Notes: generated by a model not told the origin, from the letters alone. DNA of 64,000 bases from Clostridiales bacterium (GCA_019417465.1 DXVF01000011.1:16266-80265); one strand, 5' to 3'; numbered from the stretch's first letter, positions 34,352-42,763 are shown. Translations and numbers: made by a program.

Positions 34352-35253
34352 TTTGATTGCTCCTCATAATTTGTTATTAATAATTCTGAAATTTCTCCAC
34401 GACCTTTTGCGTTTGCATTTATCATCCTTTTGGCGGAAACTTCATTTATACAAAATCCCTTATATATATCTTCAAAGAAATTATCATTTTTATTAATATT
34501 TTTTGGATTTGAATTACTTAACATTAATTTTGCATTTTTTTTATTTAATTCATTAAAATATTTTGCCAATTCTTTTTGATTATTGTCATCAAAGTTTTCC
34601 TTCGTATAAGAAGTAAATCCGGATGTAGCCGAAAGTGGTCTATAAGGTGGGTCAAAATATACAAAAGTATTATCGTTAACAAAATTTTCACTTTTTCTAT
34701 AATCACCATATTGGAAAATAACATTTTTAATAAGTTTTGATAAATTTCTTAAATTTTTAGAATCGCATATCGTTGGATTTTTATACTTACCACATGGGAC
34801 ATTAAATTTTCCATCTTTATTAACTCTATATAGTCCATTAAAACAAGTTCTGTTTAAAAAAATAAATTCAGAAGCTCTTTTTGTATTTAACTCATCATTC
34901 AAAGTATAAGAATTATATTCTGTTCTAATATCATAAAAATACTTTTGTCTTTCTTCACTATCCAAAACTAAAAATTCATTTTCTTTTTTATTTAATTCAA
35001 TTATTAGATTTTCCACATTATTTTTTATTACATTATAACAATTAATTAAATCTTTATTTATATCAAAAGCATATGCTTCTCTTACTTCATATTTCTGTAA
35101 AATGTCAATTAAAACAGCTCCTCCACCAACGAATGGTTCAACATATCTTTCAATAGCACCATTTTTTAATTCAAATGGATAATATTTTGTTATTTGAGGA
35201 ATTAAGCTATTTTTTCCACCTACCCATTTTACAAAAGGTTTTATAATATTCAT
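34303..35253 (-). CDS. dpnM: DpnM/Dam-type adenine methyltransferase (GATC)
   Basis: A 316-residue alpha-class Dam homologue. The SAM-binding start is KPFVKWVGGKNSLIPQITKY, EPFVGGGAVLIDIL follows, and the catalytic DPPY is in VYFDPPYRPLSATSGFTSYT near residue 195. It methylates the A in GATC on duplex DNA. It is the first gene of the operon, so protection is made before the nuclease. ATG 35253 with GGAGG is preferred over the frame start at 35265. Confidence 0.9.
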   Translation of the reverse strand: MNIIKPFVKWVGGKNSLIPQITKYYPFELKNGAIERYVEPFVGGGAVLIDILQKYEVREAYAFDINKDLINCYNVIKNNVENLIIELNKKENEFLVLDSEERQKYFYDIRTEYNSYTLNDELNTKRASEFIFLNRTCFNGLYRVNKDGKFNVPCGKYKNPTICDSKNLRNLSKLIKNVIFQYGDYRKSENFVNDNTFVYFDPPYRPLSATSGFTSYTKENFDDNNQKELAKYFNELNKKNAKLMLSNSNPKNINKNDNFFEDIYKGFCINEVSAKRMINANAKGRGEISELLITNYEEQSKWNFQINSTLEMVALS

Positions 35254-35800
35254 TTTTACCTCCAAAATTCCAACTTTAATATATCACATTTTTTTAAAAT
35301 TTAAAAGAAAATAAGATAATGTTTTTAAATTTATTTTATTACATTTGAAATATTTTTAAATTTATTATTTGTACAAAAATTTTTTATATAGGTTTGGTAT
35401 TTTATCCCATTAACCGAATTTCGTGTGAACAAATTCATTGCTTGCTGGGACAAGAAATTAAATTTTAGAAAATTTTTTGTAAATATTTTTTATCAGTTAT
35501 AAAGATTTTTATAACTTATTTTTTATTCTTTAGTAAGTTAAAATAAAGGCTTGGATTTTTCCATTAATAGAATTTCGTGTGAACGAATTCAGTGCTTGCT
35601 AGGACAAAAAATCCGATTTTTAAAAGTTTTTAAGGAAAAAAAGTTTGTACCTAAAATATGTTTTTGTTACTTTTTATGGTACATATTTTATTCCTTTAAA
35701 TATATTTATTAGAATAATTTTAATCTATAATTTAGCAAGAAAAGAAGAGCAATATTTTTACAATATTACTCCTAACTATGTATAATATTTTTATTTTATA
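35254..35800. repeat. Two copies of an unknown 46-60-bp structured repeat upstream of the DpnII operon
   Basis: Positions about 35391-35452 and 35548-35606 share a block that includes GAATTTCGTGTGAAC and a GCTTGCT[G/A]GGACA end. Each can fold as GAATTTCGT/ACGAATTC. About 155 bp separate them, and the rest is AT-rich without a gene. They lie in the leader region of the minus-strand operon and might be regulatory RNA, protein sites or small mobile repeats. Confidence 0.6.
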
Positions 35801-35801
35801 T

Positions 35802-35990
35802 TCAAATAATTTGTTCTAAGTCAACTAAATCTTTATCATTAAATGTAAGTTTTAATAAGCATGGAGATGTTATGTTTAAAACTTTATTTTTATACTCTAA
35901 CTTAACATCTGTATTAACTTTACACCAATTTAATAATAATAATTTTATTGAACCACCATGACTTATTATTGCTATTTTCTGTTTTTCATA
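35802..35990 (-). pseudogene. C-terminal fragment of a histidine phosphatase
   Basis: Minus-strand frame reading KIAIISHGGSIKLLLLNWCK, then VNTDVKLEYKNKVLNITSPC and VDLEQII to a stop at 35802. SHGG is the second-His motif of phosphoglycerate-mutase-like phosphatases, and the rest is its tail. The N-terminal two thirds, including the RHG motif, are missing. The left-hand part overlaps the end of the nucleotidyltransferase gene in another frame. Confidence 0.7.
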
Positions 35991-36361
35991 TATTTTTCTA
36001 CTAAAGGAATCCTTGATTTATCCTTTTCGCGGTTACTTTCTTTTAAAAATTCATAATATTTTTCAATACTTTGAAGATTATATTTCCCATATTTTTCTAT
36101 TTTCCACGATTCCTTAGTATCAAGAACGCATTCTATTTTATCATTTATAATATACCAACCAGTTGATTTTTCTTTTAAATTATAATTATTTTTTAATTCT
36201 TGTAATCCTTTTTCTGTAACTGCAATGTCTAAGTCACCAGCATCTGGATATATTCCACGCATAACTAATGCTCCACTTGATAAAATCCAGTATTCATTTT
36301 TATCTAATCTTAAGCTTTCTAACAATTTTAGTAATTCTTCTTTATTCATTCTTTTTTCCAT
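35972..36361 (-). CDS. MNT-type nucleotidyltransferase
   Basis: A 129-residue minimal nucleotidyltransferase. The GALVMRGIYP motif near residue 30 and DAGDLDIAVTE near residue 40 give the Gly and the DxD metal site. Members are parts of toxin-antitoxin pairs or modify small molecules. No HEPN partner gene lies next to it. The last 19 bases run into the phosphatase fragment, which suggests a deletion joined the two. Confidence 0.65.
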   Translation of the reverse strand: MEKRMNKEELLKLLESLRLDKNEYWILSSGALVMRGIYPDAGDLDIAVTEKGLQELKNNYNLKEKSTGWYIINDKIECVLDTKESWKIEKYGKYNLQSIEKYYEFLKESNREKDKSRIPLVEKYMKNRK

Positions 36362-36416
36362 AATTGAAACTCCTATATTAAATATTTTTAGATATCTTAG
36401 CTAATTTTGTGTATTT

Positions 36417-36911
36417 TTAAACTTTTATATTCGTTATATAATTATCGGATTCATCTCGAGATTTAAAAATAATAATGTTGATATTATTTCTATATCTATC
36501 TAATAGTTCATAAATTTGGGGTAATTTTTTTCTTGAAAAATCCATAATCGCTTGTTTAAAGTTTTCATCTAGTTTTTCTTCAACCCAAGGTAAATCGTCT
36601 CTTTTATTTCCAATTCGAGATTCTGCACCCTCTATACAAACTTCTGTTGGAAAATCTAATAAAAATACTGTATCACACTCTTTTAAACGCATTTCTATTG
36701 TTCTTTGATAATTACCATCTATAATCCAACTGTCCTTTTTAAATATTTCAATTAATTTCTTTTCAAGTTCTTCTTTAGTTATATGTGTTCCATCTTCATT
36801 GTGATATAACATATCTAAATGATATAAAGGGATATTAGTTACATCTTTTAATTTTTTGGAAAATACGCTTTTTCCAGAACCAGGGCTTCCTATCACAATT
36901 ATCTTATTCAT
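36417..36911 (-). CDS. P-loop kinase, adenylate-kinase/FlaR-like
   Basis: A 164-residue P-loop protein: Walker A IVIGSPGSGKSVFSKKL near residue 5, YHLDMLYHNEDGTH near 33, SWIIDGNYQRTIEMRL and FLLDFPTEVCI. This resembles the 'topology modulation' group of small kinases. The substrate is unknown. ATG 36911 with GGAGG is preferred over TTG 36917. A paralogue lies at 44355. Confidence 0.7.
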   Translation of the reverse strand: MNKIIVIGSPGSGKSVFSKKLKDVTNIPLYHLDMLYHNEDGTHITKEELEKKLIEIFKKDSWIIDGNYQRTIEMRLKECDTVFLLDFPTEVCIEGAESRIGNKRDDLPWVEEKLDENFKQAIMDFSRKKLPQIYELLDRYRNNINIIIFKSRDESDNYITNIKV

Positions 36912-36953
36912 TTTCAAATCCTCCTAAAAATGGTCTTTGTTTTTCGCGTACTA

Positions 36954-37532
36954 TTATATTTTTCTAGCAACAATTTCAAACATATGCCAATGTTTCATAA
37001 CTCCTAAAGCAGATGGCCTATCTTTTTCAATTTCAAGAAATTTAATAATTTCAAAATCTTTAAATAATGCTATTGCAGATTTTTTACTTAAAAAAGTTTT
37101 TTGACTTCCACCTATATTCCATTCATCATTAAGTCCAAAGAAATTTCCTACAAAAAATCCATTAGATTTTATATTAAAAGAAATTTCTTTCCACATTTTA
37201 TAAAAATACTCTTTATTACAAAATGGTAAACTGTTATTAGCTATAATTAAATCCACTTTTTTTAATTTTAAATTTTCAAAGTTTTGAACTTGAAAGGTTA
37301 ATTTTTCTTGTTCTTTATTTGATAATTTATTTCTAATTTGCATTTCTGAATTGGTTCCATCTATCGCTAAGACATTCCAATTATTTTTTATTAAATAAAC
37401 CGTATCGTTTCCAGCACCACATCCTAAATCAATTGCATCTCCAACTAATTTATAAGTGTTTATAAAATCAATTACATTTTTTCTTGGAGGAATATCCTTA
37501 GTTATATTATGAAAATTTTCCCAATCTTTCAA
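36954..37532 (-). CDS. Class I SAM-dependent methyltransferase
   Basis: A 192-residue methyltransferase with the SAM motif AIDLGCGAGNDTVYLIKNNW near residue 33, LAIDGTNSEM (motif II) and LIIANNSLPFC (motif IV). The start is TTG 37532; no ATG fits. A close paralogue at 40553 sits on the far side of att3. The target is unknown; TehB-like enzymes modify small compounds. Confidence 0.75.
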   Translation of the reverse strand: MKDWENFHNITKDIPPRKNVIDFINTYKLVGDAIDLGCGAGNDTVYLIKNNWNVLAIDGTNSEMQIRNKLSNKEQEKLTFQVQNFENLKLKKVDLIIANNSLPFCNKEYFYKMWKEISFNIKSNGFFVGNFFGLNDEWNIGGSQKTFLSKKSAIALFKDFEIIKFLEIEKDRPSALGVMKHWHMFEIVARKI

Positions 37533-37686
37533 ATTTTAATCATCCTTTCACACTATAGACTAACATTTATACAGATTATATCACACTTTAATTACTTTTG
37601 TATATTTCTAACAAAGTTTTATTATCAAAAATTTTATAATCTAATTAAAAATTTCAAAGTGTTTGTTAACCTTTTATATAAAAAAT

Positions 37687-37950
37687 TCACTCATGTATTA
37701 TAGAAAAAGTAAAAAAAATAAACATTTTTTCAAATAAATGTATTCTTTTTGATATTTTATTTCGTTCTTTATATATAGAAGTAGCTAAAAATAAAATTTT
37801 TTTAAAAAAAGTCGGGACAATTATAAATTTTTTTCGCCTATGTATAGTGAAGGGATTAAAAAATATAAAGTTTTAAAATTTTTCGGGACATGGTTCAATT
37901 TCTTCGCCTATGTATTATAGAAGAAGTAAAAATTATAGAATTTTAATTTC
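37687..37950. repeat. Degenerate tandem repeats (about 72 bp) upstream of xis2
   Basis: The word TATGTATTATAGAA and variants recur near 37693, 37770, 37839 and 37909. The last two units also share TCGGGACA (37813, 37883) and TTCTTCGCC-type phrases. The spacing is about 70-76 bp. They end just before the xis2 promoter. Possible roles are Xis/Int binding sites, iterons or a structured leader; no gene is seen. Confidence 0.5.
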
Positions 37951-37961
37951 GACTAATATCA

Positions 37962-37990
37962 TTGACAATACAAAAATGTTATGTTAAATT
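37962..37990 (+). promoter_or_regulatory. Promoter of the xis2-int2 operon
   Basis: TTGACA (37962-37967), 17 bp, TAAATT (37985-37990). An inverted repeat TTAACTT / AAGTTAA (about 38021-38067) in the leader may mask the xis ribosome-binding site. Confidence 0.6.
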
Positions 37991-38080
37991 TCAAATATGG
38001 GTGACCAAATCACACAAGAAATTAACTTGAACATTGTGAAAAAATCAATGATAGCAAATTTAAGTTAAGGAGGTGTGAGT

Positions 38081-38290
38081 ATGGAAAAACTTGATAATAT
38101 AGTTATGTACTCTCCAGAAGATGTTAGAAAACTACTTCATTTAGGTAATTCAAAATGTTTAGAATTATTTAATTCAGCAGATTTTCCAAGCATAAAAATT
38201 GGTAGAGCCTTTTGGGCAAAATCAGACTGTTTAGAACAATATTTAAGTAAAAAACAAGTCTTAAACCAAAAGGAAGAAGATTTATTCTAA
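38081..38290 (+). CDS. xis: Excisionase, MerR-like HTH (element 2)
   Basis: A 69-residue homologue of the element 1 excisionase: YSPEDVRKLLHLGNSKCLEL, FNSADFPSIKIGRAFWAKSD, CLEQYLSKKQ. AAGGAGG at 38067-38073 supports ATG 38081 over the GTG at 38075. It precedes int2 by 116 bp. Confidence 0.85.
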   Translation: MEKLDNIVMYSPEDVRKLLHLGNSKCLELFNSADFPSIKIGRAFWAKSDCLEQYLSKKQVLNQKEEDLF

Positions 38291-38406
38291 TACAATAAAT
38301 ATACAAAAATAACTATTTACAGGAACACCCTAAAATACACGATAACCATTATTTTATGGTACAAGAGTAATTGCAGGGTAAGTTCTTTCCTAATAAGGAG
38401 GTACTA

Positions 38407-39738
38407 ATGCAACACTCAAAAGGAATTACAGTTGGAACATACACAATAAAAACAAAAAAGAAAGTAAATTCTTTGCCTATCTGTCCAACTTGTAAAAATT
38501 GTAAAGATAGGTCAATTTGTAGCAATAGAAAAAAACAAACAAAGTGCTCTATATGTAAAAGTTGCACAAATAGTGAACAATGTGATGTTTACTATATTTC
38601 TTCATGTTGCAAGGCAATATTAAATTTAGGTAGAAGTCCACAAACAGGAAAAGAGATTAAGAAAACTTTTACTGGAAAGACCGAAGATGAGGCTTTATAC
38701 AAACTTTATCAATTTAAAGATGATGTAAAAAGACATGGACTTCCTAAAAATATAATACAGAAATCAGTTGTTACAATTTATAGTTTAGGCTGCCAAATGG
38801 AAGAAATAAAAAAATCAAGAGGTAAAATTGGCACAAATGCATATAGAACAAACATGAGTACATTGAAAAGATTAAAAAATTATGAGTTTTCAAATATACC
38901 TATTGAAAAAGTTACAAGAGAAAGCATAGAAGATTTCTTGGAAGATGAAAGAGAAAAATCAAATTCCATAATTAAAAAAGATTATGGAATGCTTGCAAGA
39001 ATCTATGAGTATGCTGAAGAAAATGATTATATTAAGAAAAACTTTTTCAGAGGTTTTAATAAAATTGAAAAAACTCAAAGTAAGATTGCTACAAAACAAG
39101 TAAATCCAATGACATTTGATGAAGAAAGAAGGTTTAAACAATACTTGATGAACGATACTCATCCATATAGAAATCTTGTCTTAATTGAATTGTACACTGG
39201 AATGAGATTAGGAGAAACTATTTCTTTAAGTATTTCAGATGTTGATATAAATAGTAATACTATACGAATTAGCAAAATATTGACACATGATGAAAATCAC
39301 AAACCTTACATACATGATTCTGCCTTATCTCAAACAAAAGACGGCGCTAGACTTGTTCAGATTAATAAAATATTTAAAAATAATGTTATACAAGCAATGA
39401 ATTGTGCAAAAGCAAATGAATATAACAAAGAAAATTTATTATTCTGCCAAGATAATGGCTCACTTATTTTAGAAAGTAGTGTAAATAGTTATTTAAAAAG
39501 AGTTGCAAAAGAAATTGGATTAAGTTATTGGAAGGAATTTAGTTCCCATAGACTAAGACATACATTTGCAACAAGATGTATCGAAGCAGGAATTTCTTTG
39601 CCTGTACTTCAAACATTAATGGGACATCATGATATTCAGACTACCATTAATGAATATGGTAAAGTATTTAATTTTTACCAGAGAAAAGAGAAAGAAAAAT
39701 ATATTAATTATGTAACAGATGGAATAAGTGAGATTTAA
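38407..39738 (+). CDS. int: Tyrosine recombinase integrase of element 2, with N-terminal Cys cluster
   Basis: A 443-residue integrase. Catalytic sites are YTGMRLGETISLS, HRLRHTFATRCIEAG and HHDIQTTINEYGKV. Residues about 20-70 hold ten or more Cys residues (CPTCKNCKDRSIC, CSICKSCTNSEQC, SCC) before the arm-binding strand LNLGRSPQTGKEI. The cluster is larger than in int1. ATG 38407 with AAGGAGG is chosen; the frame start at 38371 lacks one. att3 lies about 110 bp downstream. Confidence 0.9.
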   Translation: MQHSKGITVGTYTIKTKKKVNSLPICPTCKNCKDRSICSNRKKQTKCSICKSCTNSEQCDVYYISSCCKAILNLGRSPQTGKEIKKTFTGKTEDEALYKLYQFKDDVKRHGLPKNIIQKSVVTIYSLGCQMEEIKKSRGKIGTNAYRTNMSTLKRLKNYEFSNIPIEKVTRESIEDFLEDEREKSNSIIKKDYGMLARIYEYAEENDYIKKNFFRGFNKIEKTQSKIATKQVNPMTFDEERRFKQYLMNDTHPYRNLVLIELYTGMRLGETISLSISDVDINSNTIRISKILTHDENHKPYIHDSALSQTKDGARLVQINKIFKNNVIQAMNCAKANEYNKENLLFCQDNGSLILESSVNSYLKRVAKEIGLSYWKEFSSHRLRHTFATRCIEAGISLPVLQTLMGHHDIQTTINEYGKVFNFYQRKEKEKYINYVTDGISEI

Positions 39739-39778
39739 AGCGAATTTGAAGTTAATTGAATGGATAGAAAATAATGAA

Positions 39779-39805
39779 AAATTTCAAGGTCAAATTTCAA
39801 GAATT
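39779..39805. repeat. Right arm-type repeats of element 2 (AAATTTCAAG)
   Basis: AAATTTCAAGG at 39779-39789 and AAATTTCAAGAATT at 39792-39805 match the repeats at 28604-28677, at the other end of the same element. Confidence 0.6.
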
Positions 39806-39850
39806 AGAATAAGACCTATAAATGCAGTAATTGCAATAGATATGTGCCTT

Positions 39851-39875
39851 ATCGAGGTAGCCACCTCGACCATAA
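39851..39875 (+). other. Attachment site att3, right end of element 2
   Basis: ATCGAGGTAGCCACCTCGAC and CATAAG share CACCTCGACCA with att1, the tRNA-Pro-like 3' end. It also forms its own small hairpin (CGAGGT/ACCTCG). Downstream is a block related to those after att1 and att2, but no repA gene, so beyond it lies host DNA or an old remnant. Confidence 0.6.
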
Positions 39876-39915
39876 GATAGCAATTTTGAGGGAACTTAAG
39901 TAAAATTGCAAAAGT

Positions 39916-39958
39916 CTAAAAGAGTATTAACGAAAAGGTTCTCGTTGATACTCTTTTC
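39916..39958 (+). terminator. Terminator hairpin after att3
   Basis: AAAAGAGTATTAACGA pairs with TCGTTGATACTCTTTT. This is the strongest of the three post-att hairpins. Confidence 0.7.
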
Positions 39959-40051
39959 TGTTGAGTTTTAAATTGTTGACATTGATTGATACTGGGGCTG
40001 CTTACAAAGTAATATTACTCTATTATCCCACTATTTCATCAATAAATTCAA

Positions 40052-40510
40052 TTAAATAAAATCATCGATATGTTCATTTTTAAAATATAGTTCTCCATCC
40101 ATAGCACTACTAAGAACTAGCTTTAGTATGTTTTTATCTCCGAACCAATCTATTTTTTCAATAAATTTATCAATATTGTACCATTCGTAATCTGAATTTT
40201 CCTCATTAAGTATTATAGTTCCATTATTTACATATGTTATAAAAGCATACTCTATGCATTTACGCCCCAATGACATATATTTTAATATCCAGTTTAAATA
40301 TATTATTTTTTGTGAATCTAAATTTGTCTCTTCCTTTATTTCTCTTTTTACAGTATCCTCTTTTGTTTTATCAATTTTTTCACAACTTCCAGTTACAACA
40401 TACCAAAGGGGTTTTTTAAATTGAGGGTCGCCAGGACTTCCCTTCAGTAATAATAATTTTTTTTCATTAATATTAATTATAAAACTAAGTATTTTATTTA
40501 TTTCTATCAT
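40052..40510 (-). CDS. Nudix hydrolase
   Basis: A 152-residue protein with a recognisable Nudix box: GSCEKIDKTKED, then TVKREIKEETNL (G...E..REIKEE) near residues 41-65. It cleaves nucleoside diphosphates linked to another group; the substrate cannot be told. Possible starts are TTG 40516 and ATG 40510. It is the first gene right of att3, on the minus strand with the genes that follow. Confidence 0.8.
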   Translation of the reverse strand: MIEINKILSFIININEKKLLLLKGSPGDPQFKKPLWYVVTGSCEKIDKTKEDTVKREIKEETNLDSQKIIYLNWILKYMSLGRKCIEYAFITYVNNGTIILNEENSDYEWYNIDKFIEKIDWFGDKNILKLVLSSAMDGELYFKNEHIDDFI

Positions 40511-40552
40511 CTCCAAAATAATTATACCATATATAACTTTTGTAATTAAAAT

Positions 40553-41158
40553 TTAATATTTACAAGATAGTGTCAATTTTTTTCTTGCAATAACCTCAAA
40601 AGTATGCCAATGTTTCATTTTACCTAGAGTTGTTGGTCTATCTTTTTCAATTTCTTCAAATTCTATAATATCAAAGTCTTTAAATAATTCAATTATCTTT
40701 TGTTTACTTAAAAATGTTCTTTTATCTGATTTAGTATTCCATTCATCTTTTAATCCAAAGAAATTACCAACAAAAAATCCATTTTCATTTATACTATTAC
40801 ATACTTCTGGCCACATATTATAAAAATAATCTTTATTACAAAAAGGTAATGCATAGTTTGATATAATTAAATCACTTTTAGGTAAATGTAAATCTTCAAA
40901 CCTTTGAACTTGAAAACAAAATTTATCTTGCATATCATCACTTAATTTTTTTCTTATCTTGTTTTCAACATCAGTAGAGTCTATTGATAAAACATTCCAG
41001 TTATGTTTTATTAAATATATTGTATCACATCCTGCTCCACATCCCAAGTCAATAGCATTTCCTGTTAAATTATTATATTTATCTATAAATTTGATAATAT
41101 TTTTTCTAGGAGGATTATTATCAGTAATTTTGTGATAGTTATTCCAACAATTATTCAT
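40553..41158 (-). CDS. Class I SAM-dependent methyltransferase (paralogue of 36954)
   Basis: A 201-residue enzyme with AIDLGCGAGCDTIYLIKHNW, LSIDSTDVENKIR and LIISNYALPFCNKDYFY. It is very similar throughout to the protein at 36954, including NGFFVGNFFGLKDEWN and RPTTLGKMKHWHTFEVIARK. ATG 41158 has GGAGGC upstream. Confidence 0.78.
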   Translation of the reverse strand: MNNCWNNYHKITDNNPPRKNIIKFIDKYNNLTGNAIDLGCGAGCDTIYLIKHNWNVLSIDSTDVENKIRKKLSDDMQDKFCFQVQRFEDLHLPKSDLIISNYALPFCNKDYFYNMWPEVCNSINENGFFVGNFFGLKDEWNTKSDKRTFLSKQKIIELFKDFDIIEFEEIEKDRPTTLGKMKHWHTFEVIARKKLTLSCKY

Positions 41159-41178
41159 ATGTCTAAGCCTCCAAATTT

Positions 41179-41751
41179 TTAAATATTTTTATTTTTTATA
41201 TAATTACCAGAAAATTCGTTTTCAAGTATATCCATGTGCAATTTATCATAAAATTTGCCATTTAAAAATATTTCTTCTCTACTGCAACCAGCATCTTTAA
41301 ATCCACATTTTAAATAGCACTTATGAGCTCTTTTATTTACTGAAAGTAAGTCTAATCTTATACTATGCAAATTCAAATATTTAAAACCATATTCTAATAA
41401 TAACCTAATTGATTCTGTTCCATATCCATTACTTCTAAAACCTTCATCTCCTATAAAAATTCCAAGTACAGCACTTCTTTCAACCCAGTTAATATGTTCT
41501 AATCCAACTGTACCAACTAATTTATCATCTTCTATGTTTACAATATTAAATGTTCTTTTTTCAGTATCTTTTTCAACATTTTCAAGATATTCTTTTTCAC
41601 TAGCATATGTAGTTATTTGACTTGTTCTTCCTATATAATCTGTTACCTGAAAGTCATTCATCCACTCAGCAAACTTTTGTATTTCTTCTTCTGAAGAACC
41701 TTTTGGAGATAAGTATATTCTTTCTCCTATTAATTTTTTTAAATATTTCAT
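41179..41751 (-). CDS. RimJ/RimL-type GNAT acetyltransferase
   Basis: A 190-residue acetyltransferase: RIYLSPKGSSEEEIQKFAEW, GTVGLEHINWVERSAVLGIF, RSNGYGTESIRLLLEYGF (acetyl-CoA loop near residue 115) and RAHKCYLKCGFKDAG. This is the layout of ribosomal-protein and spermidine-type acetylases. The start is ATG 41751 with AAGGAGA. The gene lies 28 bp before the LD-carboxypeptidase stop. Confidence 0.8.
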   Translation of the reverse strand: MKYLKKLIGERIYLSPKGSSEEEIQKFAEWMNDFQVTDYIGRTSQITTYASEKEYLENVEKDTEKRTFNIVNIEDDKLVGTVGLEHINWVERSAVLGIFIGDEGFRSNGYGTESIRLLLEYGFKYLNLHSIRLDLLSVNKRAHKCYLKCGFKDAGCSREEIFLNGKFYDKLHMDILENEFSGNYIKNKNI

Positions 41752-41764
41752 AATTAACATCTCC

Positions 41765-42763
41765 TTAATCTTTTATTTTTAAATCAATTTTATTATTTTC
41801 AATTATCAATTTTGCATTTCCACCAATTGGAAAAGTAAAAATAGGCGTTGTATGTCCAAAATTGGCATTAATAATTATTGGTATATTTTCTAATTGTTTT
41901 TTTGTTTCTAAAATATTAACCCATTTATCATAATTCATTTCAGATACTTTTTCAGCTCTTCCTATAACAATCCCTTTTATATTTTTTTCTTTTGTAGCAT
42001 GTAATAAAGATTGTAAATCTCTATCAAATTCTCTAACAAATTCTTTTCCCACAAGTCCATCATCCTCTATAAATAAAATACTATCATTTATATCTGGCAT
42101 ATACTCTGTACCTTGTAATAAATTTAAAGTGCATAAATTCCCACCAATTATTTTTCCTTCAGCTTTTCCTTCATAAATAATTTGCATACCTTCATTTTTT
42201 TCAAACATTCTGTTTTCTTGATTAGAGAACCATAAATCATTGCTCCATTCTTTAGATGATTTTATTTGAATCCACTCATTTGTTAAAAACATCCTCCTAA
42301 AATATTCTAATGAATATTCAAATCCATATTTCATTCCGAAACTAGAAAAATGCACTCCTGAATAAGTTACAAGACCAGTTTTAGTATAAATTGCATTAGT
42401 AAGTGCAGTTATATCAGAAAATCCACACAAAATTTTAGGATTGTTTTTAATTAAATTGTAATCAATTTCATCTAATATTTGATTTACATTGTAACCACCA
42501 ATTACAGTAAGAATTGCTTTTACGTTTTTATCAGTAAATGCATCATGTAAATCATTAACTCTATCTTCAACACTGGCACATTTATAATCATTGTTAATAG
42601 AATTCTTTACATTTTTTCCAAAACTTACTTTAAAACCTAAATCTTCTAATCTTGATTTTGCAATTTTAATTACATCTTCCTTTAAAATATTCATACTTCT
42701 TGATGGTGCAATTATCCTTATTTCATCACCAAATTTTAATTTTTCTGGTATTATTTTATTCAT
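41765..42763 (-). CDS. LD-carboxypeptidase / MccF-like (peptidase S66)
   Basis: A 332-residue serine peptidase: IRIIAPSRSMNIL near residue 15, ILTVIGGYNVNQILDEIDY, CGFSDITALTNAIY with the Ser nucleophile near 115, YSGVHFSSFGMKYG, and the late Glu/His in LFIEDDG and NFGHTTPIFTFPIG. S66 enzymes cut cell-wall tetrapeptides or destroy microcin C-type toxins (MccF). ATG 42763 with AGGAGG replaces the longer frame from 42823. Confidence 0.85.
   Translation of the reverse strand: MNKIIPEKLKFGDEIRIIAPSRSMNILKEDVIKIAKSRLEDLGFKVSFGKNVKNSINNDYKCASVEDRVNDLHDAFTDKNVKAILTVIGGYNVNQILDEIDYNLIKNNPKILCGFSDITALTNAIYTKTGLVTYSGVHFSSFGMKYGFEYSLEYFRRMFLTNEWIQIKSSKEWSNDLWFSNQENRMFEKNEGMQIIYEGKAEGKIIGGNLCTLNLLQGTEYMPDINDSILFIEDDGLVGKEFVREFDRDLQSLLHATKEKNIKGIVIGRAEKVSEMNYDKWVNILETKKQLENIPIIINANFGHTTPIFTFPIGGNAKLIIENNKIDLKIKD

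Noticed and set aside
37687..37950. Possible CRISPR array
   Set aside because: Units are long, AT-rich and degenerate, with no constant spacer length and no cas genes nearby.
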